DNA from: Aureobasidium sp. EXF-3400
Lineage: Eukaryota; Ascomycota; Dothideomycetes; Dothideales; Saccotheciaceae
Length of the DNA: 64,000 nt
Assembly (NCBI GenBank): GCA_024195585.1
Contig: SWBL01000214.1
Coordinates: forward strand, 1-64,000
Direction: 5' to 3'
The notes below the pieces were generated by a model. The model ran no database searches. It saw only the letters and a list, made by a program, of their open reading frames with translations, and was not told the origin of the DNA. The number at the start of each line of letters is the position of its first letter. Position 1 is the stretch's first letter. This document shows, piece by piece, positions 42,941 through 52,308 of the stretch. The position numbers and the translations under genes are program-made.

Positions 42941-44080
42941 AGTGTGACAGTTGATAAGAGGGCAATTTTGGATCGAAGCTGGTTGTACTGAGACTCTAGA
43001 TGCAAAATCTTGACAAGATGGAGAAGCAGTATGGACTGGCGCCATACACTCGTGAATTTATGGTCTCGCACCGGCAATCCGGGCCTTGCCACAGCAGGGG
43101 CCGGATGGAAGCATCGCTAAGAGGGTTTAGTAGTACCGGCTGCTAGGAGAACCGGTCAACTGGGAGATGGGTGGCTGTATGCGCAACTTAGCTAAAGCTT
43201 AAACAGTGCCTACTCAAATCTCCAGATTCAACAAGTCCACGACTGGGGGTATTGAAATGCGGAGAGCGCGGAGACGTGCGGAGAAGGTTCACTTGAGAGC
43301 GTTCAGGCCGCGAATTACGGGTCTGGAAGAACCAAACTTCTACATTCTTCTTCCAGACTGAGCGGGGAAGAAACAGCATAGTACCGAACGGCCGGGCTCC
43401 GGGTCCGGTCTTCATATAGTCAGGAATGGTCAGGATGATTTCACCATCGGCAAGTCCAGAAGCTTTCAACCATACCATCATGTCGACTGCGACTCGAGGG
43501 TATCGTCTAGAATCTACCACTGATCCTGTATATGATTAAAATATGCTTTGTATGATGGAAGAGATATACCGCGACTTGCTGGTCGTTTTGAGTCTGACAA
43601 AGTATCCGGATCGTGACAATATCTCCTTGCACTCATGATGTGGCAAAAGCGACACACAAATTCTACAGCCAGCAACCACACGTGCAGCCTCGTCAATCTT
43701 TTGCTTAACGTTTCTCGTGAGCTCCTTAGCGTATCTTCACTTACTCCGATTGCATCGAAAGCGCCATACCAGATTGAAAGAAATACACACCAAGGATCAT
43801 GCTTAGGGACTAGGAACAAATCACATGAAGTATCTCACAGTGGGAATGATTCTGACTACTGGCAGCCACATGAAGATGTGAATGGCATATGGTATTTCAT
43901 GGTAACACACCATGGTGTTTCGCGAGTGTGCATATATCTTCAACCATGATCGACGTGAGGCATCAGTCTAGCTCCATGCTGGTGACTCGAACATTGACTG
44001 GATTGACTCATATTCACTTCTGACATAGATCATCTTCGGCATGATTGCGGGATATGAGAAAAACCTTTGCCAGTTGTCGA
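42941..44080. other. Spacer with unexplained minus-strand frames
   Basis: Contains the transporter promoter. Two adjoining minus-strand frames, 43819-43514 (LTRLHVWLLAVEFVCRF and more) and 43520-43188 (YPRVAVDMMVWLKASGLADG, EIILTIPDYMKTGPGARPFG), could be pieces of one decayed coding sequence separated by a frame change. I do not recognise a family, so no gene is called. Confidence 0.35.
43385..43395 (-). promoter_or_regulatory. CCGGCCGTTCG box upstream of the sugar porter
   Basis: Read on the minus strand, CCGGCCGTTCG lies about 445 bases before the transporter start. It is identical over 11 bases to a box upstream of the cluster regulator and differs by one base from the CCGGCCGAT motif elsewhere in the cluster. 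It lies within an unexplained open frame, so its role is uncertain. Confidence 0.35.
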
Positions 44081-45437
44081 TCACTGTCTGACTCCCTGGC
44101 GGCGCTTAATGGTCGACTCCTCGCTGGCGTCTCGTATCCGCCAAGTAAGCTCATAAGTTTTGCAAGCATCTTCGTAAGAAGATAAGATGGATGCAGCTTC
44201 GAAAGGTTCGTTGCTTGGCTCCTTGCTAACGCCTTTGCGAGCTTCGATAGAGTTCAGCAGTACAGCGAATTCTGCATAGAATGGGTCGTCGTGAGGGTAT
44301 GTGTACGTCTTTTCAGCCTCACTCTCGGGGGAACTGTGAGAAGTGAGTGATAGTTCGTTAATTGAGTTTGAGAACACTCACCGGATATGCAAAGTCGGAG
44401 TAGTGTAGAGATCCACCAGGCGTAATTGGTAACCATCGCCAGTGATGATGATTTCATTCGAGTATCGAATTCCATGCAGCGCGATATTGTGAGTCAGAGT
44501 ACCGAGCGCACCACTTTCATATTTCCTGGAAGACTATCAGCGAAAGTCATTTCTCCCCAAGGCAAGATCAATCACCAAAACGCAGTGGTGGCACGAGGAA
44601 TTCTATCCTCTTCAGAGATAATCGACTCATCTACAGCCATACTGGATAAGGAACCGGATTCTTCATCGTATTCGAGAGCAAGAGCATTGACTGTGGACAG
44701 CTCAACTTCCCCGCCGATGTATCGACATAAGTCAGCAAAGTGAGTGGCCTGCTCCACAATTGGTCCACATTGCTTTGCTTTGTCCCACCAGTCGATCTTG
44801 CGGATCTTGGAGTACGCACAGGTGTACCGTGCGCCTATGGTTTGGATCCTGACCTTTTCTTGTTTGATCAAGGTGATGGCGTGCTGCACGACCTTCAGAT
44901 ACCGGAGCATGTATCCCACTGACACGGCGTTACCAGATGCAGCAAGAGCTTTCACTACGGGGAAAGACTGCTCGGGTCTCGCAGTCGACACGGGCTTCTC
45001 TGCAAAAATGGTGCACGCCGAGCCAAAAGCGGCGATGATCTGCAGCTCGAGGTCTCGTCCAAGATGCTCTGTGCCGCGGTAGTAGGGAGGAGATCCAAGG
45101 ACAACAAGATCAGGCGACAGGTCACTTTTCGCAAGACCGAGTTTGGCATCTTCTACTGAATGGTATTGCTGAGCTCCTACGTAGCAGGGTGCAGCTAGAG
45201 AAGACTGTTTCTGCTCCAGCACTTGAGTAACACGTTCGATCGACGGATCCACAATACCGATGACCTGCAAGTTTGCGCCGAGGCGGTTCTCGATTCTCTG
45301 AGAGTGATTCCAAAGGACATTGTCATTTCCAAAGGCGATGTTTCCCTTTTTCTGTCAGTTGAATGTCGTCTTTGAAATCGCGTCCTGAAGCTCACAGCGC
45401 CGACGAAGAGGACGGTGATCTTGGCAGTCTGTTCCAT
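44081..45437 (-). CDS. Gfo/Idh/MocA family NAD(P)-dependent oxidoreductase
   Basis: Exons 45396-45437, 44576-45351, 44382-44525 and 44081-44333; 404 aa. The N-terminal Rossmann strand ITVLFVGA is joined over a 44-nt intron to KKGNIAFGNDNVLWNHSQRI, with VIGIVDPSIERV after it. The family's catalytic motif is CTIFAEKPVST (E-K-P), and the beta-sheet domain follows (SVGYMLRYLKVVQHAI, KIDWWDKAKQCGPIVEQATHFADLCRY, where the His of Q-x-T-H-x-x-D is the usual catalytic residue). The enzyme would oxidise or reduce a sugar, inositol or sugar acid with NAD(P). The glycine-rich turn is G-A-K-K-G-N-I, interrupted by the intron, and is less regular than usual. It is divergent from the tartrate-type dehydrogenase gene; a perfect inverted CCGGCCGAT pair lies between them. 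Confidence 0.85.
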
Positions 45438-45583
45438 TGCTATCGAAGTGTTTCTTGGCTGTTTTTGAGGCTTTCGATGTTTTCGACGTGTTCAAGGTGG
45501 CTAGCAAGCACAAGAGTAATATATTCAGGGCTATCGTCAGCAGTGGTCTGAACAATTGTCATGTGAAACGGTCGCAACTGACG

Positions 45584-45612
45584 CCGGCCGATTGCCCTAT
45601 GCGATCGGCCGG
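45584..45612. promoter_or_regulatory. Inverted CCGGCCGAT-N11-ATCGGCCGG operator-like site
   Basis: Two perfect 9-base arms, 45584-45592 and 45604-45612, are separated by 11 bases. The site lies in the 344-base divergent promoter, 147 bases before the Gfo/Idh start and 170 bases before the tartrate-type dehydrogenase start. CGG-containing inverted repeats with a fixed spacer are the classic target of dimeric Zn2Cys6 factors. A shared control site for both genes is inferred. Confidence 0.65.
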
Positions 45613-45781
45613 TGGTTCTACGCCGGTTATCCGAATCCGGGCTCGGCTGTTCACCCAACCAGCGGAGCTGCTGTTGAGCTTCAACAACAATTTGATGAAG
45701 AGCCCAGATAAACTGCGTGACGCTGCCAGCATCATGAAGTTTATCATAACTCACACGCTCAGAAGCTGAGGAAAGGAAGAG

Positions 45782-46892
45782 ATGGCACCTCGAAACCACG
45801 ATATTGCTGTGATACCAGGCGACGGAATCGGCCCTGAAGTCATTGCAGCGGCTATCAAAATCCTTGAATATCAGTGTGGAAAGAGTGGATCATGTCGATT
45901 GAACCTGAGGTGGCTTCCCTACGGATCTGATCACTACAGACAGCATGGCAATTATATGCCCGCAGATGGTCTGGACGAGTTGAAGAAGAGCGAGGTAATC
46001 CTGTTTGGTGCTGTTGGTGCCCAAGGTATGCAATCAACCGAAGGCGATTACTGAGATCTTGCTGACAGAGTTCTCTGCAGACATACCGGATCACATCTCC
46101 CTTTGGCAACTACTGCTCACCATCAGAGGTTCATTTCAGCAGTACGCCAATGTGCGACCCATCAGCAATCTCTATAGTCCACACTGTATCCTAGGAAGCG
46201 CCAAGATCGACTGGATGTTCATCCGCGAGAACAGCGAAGGAGAGTATTCTGGTCATGGAGGTCGATCGCATGCGCAGCAAGACTGGGAAGTGGCGACAGA
46301 TGTGTCGATCTACACAAAGCATGGAGTGCGCCGAATCATGAAATTCGCGTTCCAGACGGCATCACAACGAAGTGCGAAGCATCTCATCGTTGTCACAAAG
46401 TCCAACGCGCTACGAAATGGCTTGGTGATGTGGGATGAAGTTGCGTTGGAGGTCTCCAAAGAATTTCCCGATGTGAAGTGGGAAAAAGAGCTTGTCGACG
46501 CCATGACGGTCAGAATGGTCAAGAAGCCTCAGACTATCGACACCGTTGTTGGTACGAATCTACACATGGACATTCTGTCTGACCTCGGAGCAGCTCTGTG
46601 CGGTTCCATTGGCATCGCTCCTTCAAGCAACTTGAATCCAGAACGCCAATTCCCATCCATGTTTGAGCCAGTCCATGGAAGTGCATTTGATATAACTGGA
46701 AAGGGATTGGCTAATCCTGTAGGAGCTATCTGGAGTGCATGTGAGATGCTGAGATGGCTCGGAGAAGATTCCGATGCTGACGCTATAATTGCTGCGGTCG
46801 AACAAGCAACGGAAGCGCATGTGTGCACTCGAGATATGGGGGGAAATGCTAGCACAGCTGAGATGACCGATTCGATCATATCTCTTCTATAG
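45782..46892 (+). CDS. Tartrate/D-malate/isopropylmalate-type decarboxylating dehydrogenase
   Basis: Exons 45782-46025 and 46081-46892; 351 aa. It begins HDIAVIPGDGIGPEVIAAAI. The substrate-binding segment is WMFIRENSEGEYSGHGGR. Metal and NAD sites are seen in TNLHMDILSDLGAALCGSIG, SSNLNPERQFPSMFEPVHGS and AFDITGKGLANPVGAIWSA. The ENSEGEYS and FEPVHGSAFDITGKG wording is typical of tartrate dehydrogenase/D-malate dehydrogenase rather than of leucine-pathway IPMDH or mitochondrial IDH. The enzyme oxidises a 2-hydroxyacid with a neighbouring carboxylate and often decarboxylates it, using NAD and Mn/Mg. The 55-nt intron joins GAVGAQ to DIPDHISLW in phase. In the cluster it could handle a sugar-acid-derived 2-hydroxyacid. 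Confidence 0.86.
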
Positions 46893-48046
46893 AGATGAGA
46901 AAGTGACGATCATAGATCTACTGTATCAACAATCACTTGCGACAGATTCGTTTAAACTATGGTTCCGGCACATTGCATATGCTTTCTTGATTCTTGAGCA
47001 ATTCGTGAAATGAATCCTCCCCACGACGCCATACGCATTTCAGTTATCTGTACGCGATTTTGAGGGTCATGTCCACCGATTCCCCGCAGAGGCCTGCGAT
47101 ACAACGACGTCTGCTGACCTCGTCTGCTTGGCTTCTGATGACTAACGCACTATCATGACCTACTCGAGACCTCAGGGGCAGAGTCGTTGGACCGTGTCTC
47201 CAGTGCCCCAAAAACACTATCCCCCCTTTTATCCGAAACATTCATCAAATGCTGATCACCAGTCCATGCACCAGACACACATATCCCGACTCAGCCGGAG
47301 TTGATTCAAACCGCTCAAAGGTCGATGAATGCATGACATGAGGGGTGCCCCAGAGGATCGCCATTAGCCACTATCTACGGCATTTTATTATATTGTTTTT
47401 CTCTTGGGTCACAGCATACTAGCAACATGTGTGGTCAGACATTCTCTTGCTGGGACCGCAGGCGTCTATTCCTACTTGATCTCAGCACCAAGGGCTCTTG
47501 TAGTATCGGCGGCAATCTTTCGATATATGCCGGCTGCCTTAGACTTCCAAGGTATGGCAATTCACGGGGGAGTGTGATCGGATGCGAAGCTGTCGTGCCA
47601 GACGGAACACTGATTAGATGCGCAAAAACAATACAAGGTAGGATCTGAAGCAGCTTTTGGAAGTAGCTAAGGTATCGCACCCCATTATGTGAAGAGAGTG
47701 GAGATACTCCTGGAGCCATAGGTATACCGGTGGATGGTCCAGCATCGCGGCTGTATCTCTGCCGAACATAGCATCAGAATTTCCAGGAAATGGTTCTTGA
47801 AGTACTCTGAGAGTAAGTTTATGGTGGTATCGTTGAAGCGATCAAGAGTCCTGATGGTCCTATCAAGGCATCGTGAACTCAGAGAGATATCTCTAATCAA
47901 TTGAATCTGGCATATCTCGTATGTCATCCTGTTTTGATACTTTCTATATGACTCACAAGCTACGTGAGATGTATGTGCTTGTGAAAACCTCGTATATTTC
48001 ACCACCGAGAGATCAGCCTGGAAAACTGGCCGAGTCATACATTGCC
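46893..48046. other. Intergenic, no gene seen
   Basis: About 1.15 kb between convergent genes. Short frames only; nothing with family features on either strand. Confidence 0.45.
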
Positions 48047-50555
48047 TTAAGAGAGCTCGATGTTATCAAGATTGATTGGATCGAACGACCAGTCAGAAGT
48101 GCCGAAGTAAGGAAAATCGAATATTTCTCCTAGGAATGCATTGTTGGCGTCCATTGTTGAGAAATCTCCGCCTTGGTTATCTTCCGTGTTCCGTGACATG
48201 CTGACCTCATGCTGTTGTCCGTGACTTGTACTACTATGCCGTGCAACAAGCACAGAACCCAAGATCTTTTCTGCGTGGTGCGAGAATACGGCTTGAGGGT
48301 GACTCTTAAGCAAAGCAACGATCGAGGTACCATCTTCTAATAATCGCACCGTGTCGAAATAGGTTGGCCAGGTATATGACAACTGAAGCGCTAATATAGC
48401 TGCAACTCGCGCATGAGCTTACGATTCCTAATGTAGGCTGAAACAATGCATCAAACAGGGAATAGCGCGGGCTATGGTATCGACACTTACCAAGGAATGT
48501 GAGCATTGTAGCAGAGAAAGTTGGTGCCCAACGGAATTGCCACTTGTATGAGGTGCTCTGTAAGATGAAGCTAATTTGCAACGGCAGAATCCTGGATAGC
48601 TTTTCCATGATTTTACCCACTATCCGAGGTTCTGTATCCGACGATTCTCTGCAATTGTGTAGTTTATGCAGTATCGAACACCAGACGTTGAGCAAAGCGT
48701 AGTTGCGCTGTATCCATAGACTTGACCTAAGGAAGGAATGGGTTTCAAGTCCGCGTGCTATATCCCATCAGCATAAGCGAGCTGTACATGTGGAGTGTGT
48801 TTGGACGATTGGCTTACCATTGAGCGACTGATCCCAAAAATCGAACCAAGCTTGAAAACACACTTCCGATTCATGGACAACACCCATGACCCGCGGTTCA
48901 TCGGTAGGCTGTAGGCTATCAACCATTCTTTGAAATGTGCCTACGAGCGACAGTCATTACTCGCTCTACGTGAGAATCCTCTTTGCTTACCTCGGACTTG
49001 AACAATCTCGATAGTCGACAAGAATCTTACATCCGACGTAGCGCATGCGCTGAGGTTTAGGAAATGTCGCAAAGCTTTGCTTTCCACTGGTGGCGTCCGA
49101 GGCTGTCTAGCAGTACCGTAAGCCACTTCTTTCTCGATATGAGCTAGAATTAGCCAAACTCTGGCTCTCTCGATAAGTTCCCAACGCTGACTGTTGTGGA
49201 GCAGATTGTCTTCCGTCGATTGGACCAATTCAGTGAGAGAAGATTCTAGGCCAAGGTCCATAGCCATCTGAAAAGCGTGCCCTATGGCGAACCAGGTCTT
49301 ACCCGCATGTGCTGCAGGAAGAACCATTGCTTTCACACTATCGATTGTCGCAGGGTTTCCGAAGAGACTCTCAAGCGCGAGACGCCTCGCTTCTGTGAGA
49401 CAGCGTTCGCGCAGTATGGCCAAGTCGGAGGTTCGCTCGGTGCCCCCTATGAAGCTATAATTCTGCTTCAACGCAATATAGAGCACAGTTATCAGGCAAA
49501 ACATGGATCTGTGACGAAGCGAATCGAATGTATCTGAGCACGGATCAAAAAGGGGTAAAAACGGGTTGCCGCCACTCATGTAACTGCAGGATGATCGAAT
49601 CAGCGGCATTATAACAAACAGTCTGAGATCACACGATTACCAAGCGAATAGCAAGCGGGGGAGATCAGCCGTATCGAAAATGTTGGAGATCAAGTCCGAT
49701 TGCTCCCATGACAACTTCGACGTATGCATGAAGGAAGTCGCAGCACTGCGGTTGCCCAACCTCATTGGGTCCGGCCCCAGGTCGCAACCTGTTGACGAAG
49801 ACGTTGGAGACATAGCGTTGACAGCTGTTACTGGAGCGTGCAGATGGCGCGGTTGTAGATCGGTTTGCCCATGACTTCCGTCCAAGTTTCCAGCCGGAGG
49901 ATGGCTGTTCTCGTCGATTGTGTCAATCTGATTGGCCGTACATCGTGGGAAGTGATCATGATCACCCTCAGGGGTTACGATAATATTCGGAGCTTCGGAT
50001 GAATATTGCAAGTTATGAAATGGTTCATTGGGCAGGAACCCGGATGGTGGCTGTTGTAGATTCGTAAGAGCTGGTGACATTGACGACCTAACATCTGTGT
50101 TGCTCGCGACATTGTGTTCAGTTTCGCCTGTATCCCTCGATGGAACCCGGCCCTCCGGATCAACGCGGGCTTCCAGGCGAGTGATCTGTGCTTGCAATTC
50201 CGAACACCTGAAGAAGCTTAGAGATCAACAACAAGAAGACATGAGTTGGTATGCCGTACCTTGACTTCCATTTGTCTGCCCCGGAGCGATCGCGATGGGG
50301 TCGTTTTCTCCGGCCTACTTCGTCGAAGACACATTCGACACCGGAGTTTCGGCACCGGGGGCAGGGGGAGTTGGAGCTCCCAAGACATTTCATTTTCTGC
50401 CGCCGGCAATTTCTGCACGCTTTGAATATCCGAGTCGTGGCCGGTGGTCGCTCCGTAGCATGACCCTGTTGTAGATCCGGCCGTATAGCGGTACCCAGAG
50501 TCGTGTCCATGGTTTCAGTATCATACTGCGTCTCGCGCTGCATCTCGTTGCTCAT
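48047..50555 (-). CDS. Zn2Cys6 transcription factor of the catabolic cluster
   Basis: Six exons: 50260-50555, 49641-50207, 48991-49583, 48818-48940, 48491-48757 and 48047-48390; 729 aa, all joins in phase. The zinc cluster is ACRNCRRQKMKC then CPRCRNSGVEC, followed by the basic run GRRKRPHRDRSG and a coiled coil (CSELQAQITRLEARV) that the first intron join completes. The fungal regulatory domain follows: NPFLPLFDP, MFCLITVLYIALKQNY, LGNPATIDSVKAMVL-like helices, GHAFQMAMDLGLESSL, RARVWLILAHIEKEVAYGTA. The C-terminus is acidic and aromatic (FDFPYFGTSDWSFDPINLDN), like an activation domain. The coiled coil suggests dimer binding to paired CGG sites, which fits the inverted CGGCCGAT box in the cluster. 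The start at 50555 is the best Met before the cluster; the frame is open upstream. Exons 5 and 6 are the least certain. Confidence 0.8.
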
Positions 50556-50662
50556 CCCTAATTCAATGTACAAGACTCGAGGGTCAGCTGCGGCAAGAAT
50601 TGACACGAAGTGGCCACTTCTAACAGCACTGTTTTTGCAGAAGCCCATTGAGCTGCGGGGTA

Positions 50663-50673
50663 CCGGCCGTTCG
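50663..50673 (+). promoter_or_regulatory. CCGGCCGTTCG box upstream of the regulator
   Basis: Lies 108-118 bases before the predicted start of the cluster's Zn2Cys6 gene, in the 355-base gap 50556-50910. It differs by one base from CCGGCCGAT. The position suggests autoregulation, but the frame of the regulator stays open across it, so it could also be coding if the protein starts further upstream. Confidence 0.4.
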
Positions 50674-50910
50674 TAGCACCCGGAACCTCGGTAATGCATT
50701 TCTCGACTCGCTTCGAGACTTGGCAACCCTCGAGCAGACAAAGGGGATTCTTAGCGATACTGAGTGACTGCCGCAATGTGCCCATGAGCGATGATGCTTG
50801 CTTCGTTCATGTTCTTAGGACCTAGATTTCCTAGCTAAGGCTTGTATTCATGGAGAAGCAGTAGAATTGAATCGAGAACTAGATAACAACTTCAGGGTCT
50901 GCCCATCACA

Positions 50911-51960
50911 CTACTCCGGAGAGGCTGCCAGGTCATTCATGATAGCCTCGAGCATGTGCTTCAATTCTGCACCGTCCCTCAAGAAGATGCGAAGACTCTC
51001 GTTGATCTTATCAGTAGCCGCTTGATCAGCGAACAGATCTAATCTGAAGTCTGACTCATGGGTAAGGTAATTCGAAGACAAAGTCTTCGAAACTTGCGTA
51101 CCTGATGCTATTAGTAAAGCAACCGATGGAACTTCGATGCTGGATTGCGTACCATTCGAGACTGGATGGGACAGCTGCTTCTTGCTCACAGCATAGTCAG
51201 CAGTTCTAAGCTCTTCTAACAGCGGTGCGGCAATAGTCATCAGGTCGCAACCAGCGAGGTGGATGCACTCGTCCATGTTGCGGAGACTGGCCGCCATGAC
51301 CTCGGTCTTGATGCCTGAAGATTTGTAGTAGTCGTAGATTGTCTTGACCAGGACGACGCCTGGGTCCTTGTTTCCGGTGTAGTCTTTGCCGGGTACATGT
51401 TTCTGGTACCAGTCCATGGTGCGGCCCACAAAGGGAGATATCAAAGTAGCGCCAACCTCAGCCGCCAACTTTGCCTGCACTAACGAAAAGACGAGAGTCA
51501 TGTTGCAGTGAATTCCCTCCTTTTCAAGAATCTCACAAGCCATTAACCCCTCCCAAGTCGATGCGATCTTGATGAGTACTCGGCTTCGGTCAATTCCAAG
51601 ATTTGCATAGAGAGCTACAATCTCCCTTGCCATCGAGACGGTTCCTTGCGTATCGAATGTATGTATGGCGTCAACCTCTGTTGAGACACGGCCGGGGACG
51701 TGCTTCAGGATTTCTGCGCCGAATTGCACCAGCACCATTAGAAGCGCCGATTCCAGACGCTTGTCCATGTCTGTCTGCTGCTGCATTCCATACGTGGCAG
51801 CATCTTTCAGGACCTGCGCGTACTTGGAAAGCTTCGCAGCTTGCAATATGTGACTCGGATTCGTAGTACCGTCTTGGGGTTGGAATGCATCGAGGACGTG
51901 GGAATCGGCAGTGTCCGCGACGATCGTTGTGTATTTGCGTAGTTGTTCGAGGGTAGACAT
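50911..51960 (-). CDS. Transaldolase paralogue
   Basis: Single exon, 349 aa, complete. It transfers dihydroxyacetone units through a Schiff-base lysine. Residues expected for the class are present: VADTADS (Asp), PQDGTTNPSHIL (Asn), GRVSTEVDA (Glu), RVLIKIASTWEG (the Schiff-base Lys), CNMTLVFSLVQA (Thr), GATLISPFVGRTMDWY (Ser and a phosphate-binding Arg) and VMAASLRN (Ser and a second Arg, where housekeeping enzymes usually have G-A-S-x-R-N). The C-terminus has an insertion-rich region (KKQLSHPVSNGTQSSIEVPS) and is longer than the usual 320-335 aa. ATG 51960 gives the normal N-terminus MSTLEQLRKYTTIVAD. Its place in the cluster and these changes point to a specialised rather than pentose-phosphate role. 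Confidence 0.88.
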   Translation of the reverse strand: MSTLEQLRKYTTIVADTADSHVLDAFQPQDGTTNPSHILQAAKLSKYAQVLKDAATYGMQQQTDMDKRLESALLMVLVQFGAEILKHVPGRVSTEVDAIHTFDTQGTVSMAREIVALYANLGIDRSRVLIKIASTWEGLMACEILEKEGIHCNMTLVFSLVQAKLAAEVGATLISPFVGRTMDWYQKHVPGKDYTGNKDPGVVLVKTIYDYYKSSGIKTEVMAASLRNMDECIHLAGCDLMTIAAPLLEELRTADYAVSKKQLSHPVSNGTQSSIEVPSVALLIASGTQVSKTLSSNYLTHESDFRLDLFADQAATDKINESLRIFLRDGAELKHMLEAIMNDLAASPE

Positions 51961-52104
51961 GTTGTATGATAATTCAAGTGTTTGAACACTGAGCAAGTAG
52001 GCCTGGAAATTCTGGCTCCATCGTGTCTAGGCGATCTCAAGCCTATTAAATTCTCGAGACCGGGAACAAACATGTGCTATCATGAAAACAGGCGGAACCT
52101 GCGA

Positions 52105-52113
52105 CCGGCCGAT
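52105..52113 (+). promoter_or_regulatory. CCGGCCGAT box between transaldolase and aldehyde dehydrogenase
   Basis: A single exact copy in the 348-base divergent promoter, 145 bases before the transaldolase start and 196 bases before the aldehyde dehydrogenase start. It is identical to the arms of the inverted site at 45584-45612. A role in joint control is inferred. Confidence 0.55.
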
Positions 52114-52308
52114 CAGGGGAACCACCCGGCGTTGAAAAAAGCTCCGAGACCCGGCTCCGAATTTGATCTTCAAGCCGATGTTTTGCATAGGCCGAATCTC
52201 CACCTCAAGGTGAATATATGAATAAAAATGCCTGGATTAGAGTGGCTTTGTTTTGAACTCACTCAACTCTAGAGTGTCATTATTGTCAACAACTTCTTGT
52301 CACCGAAG

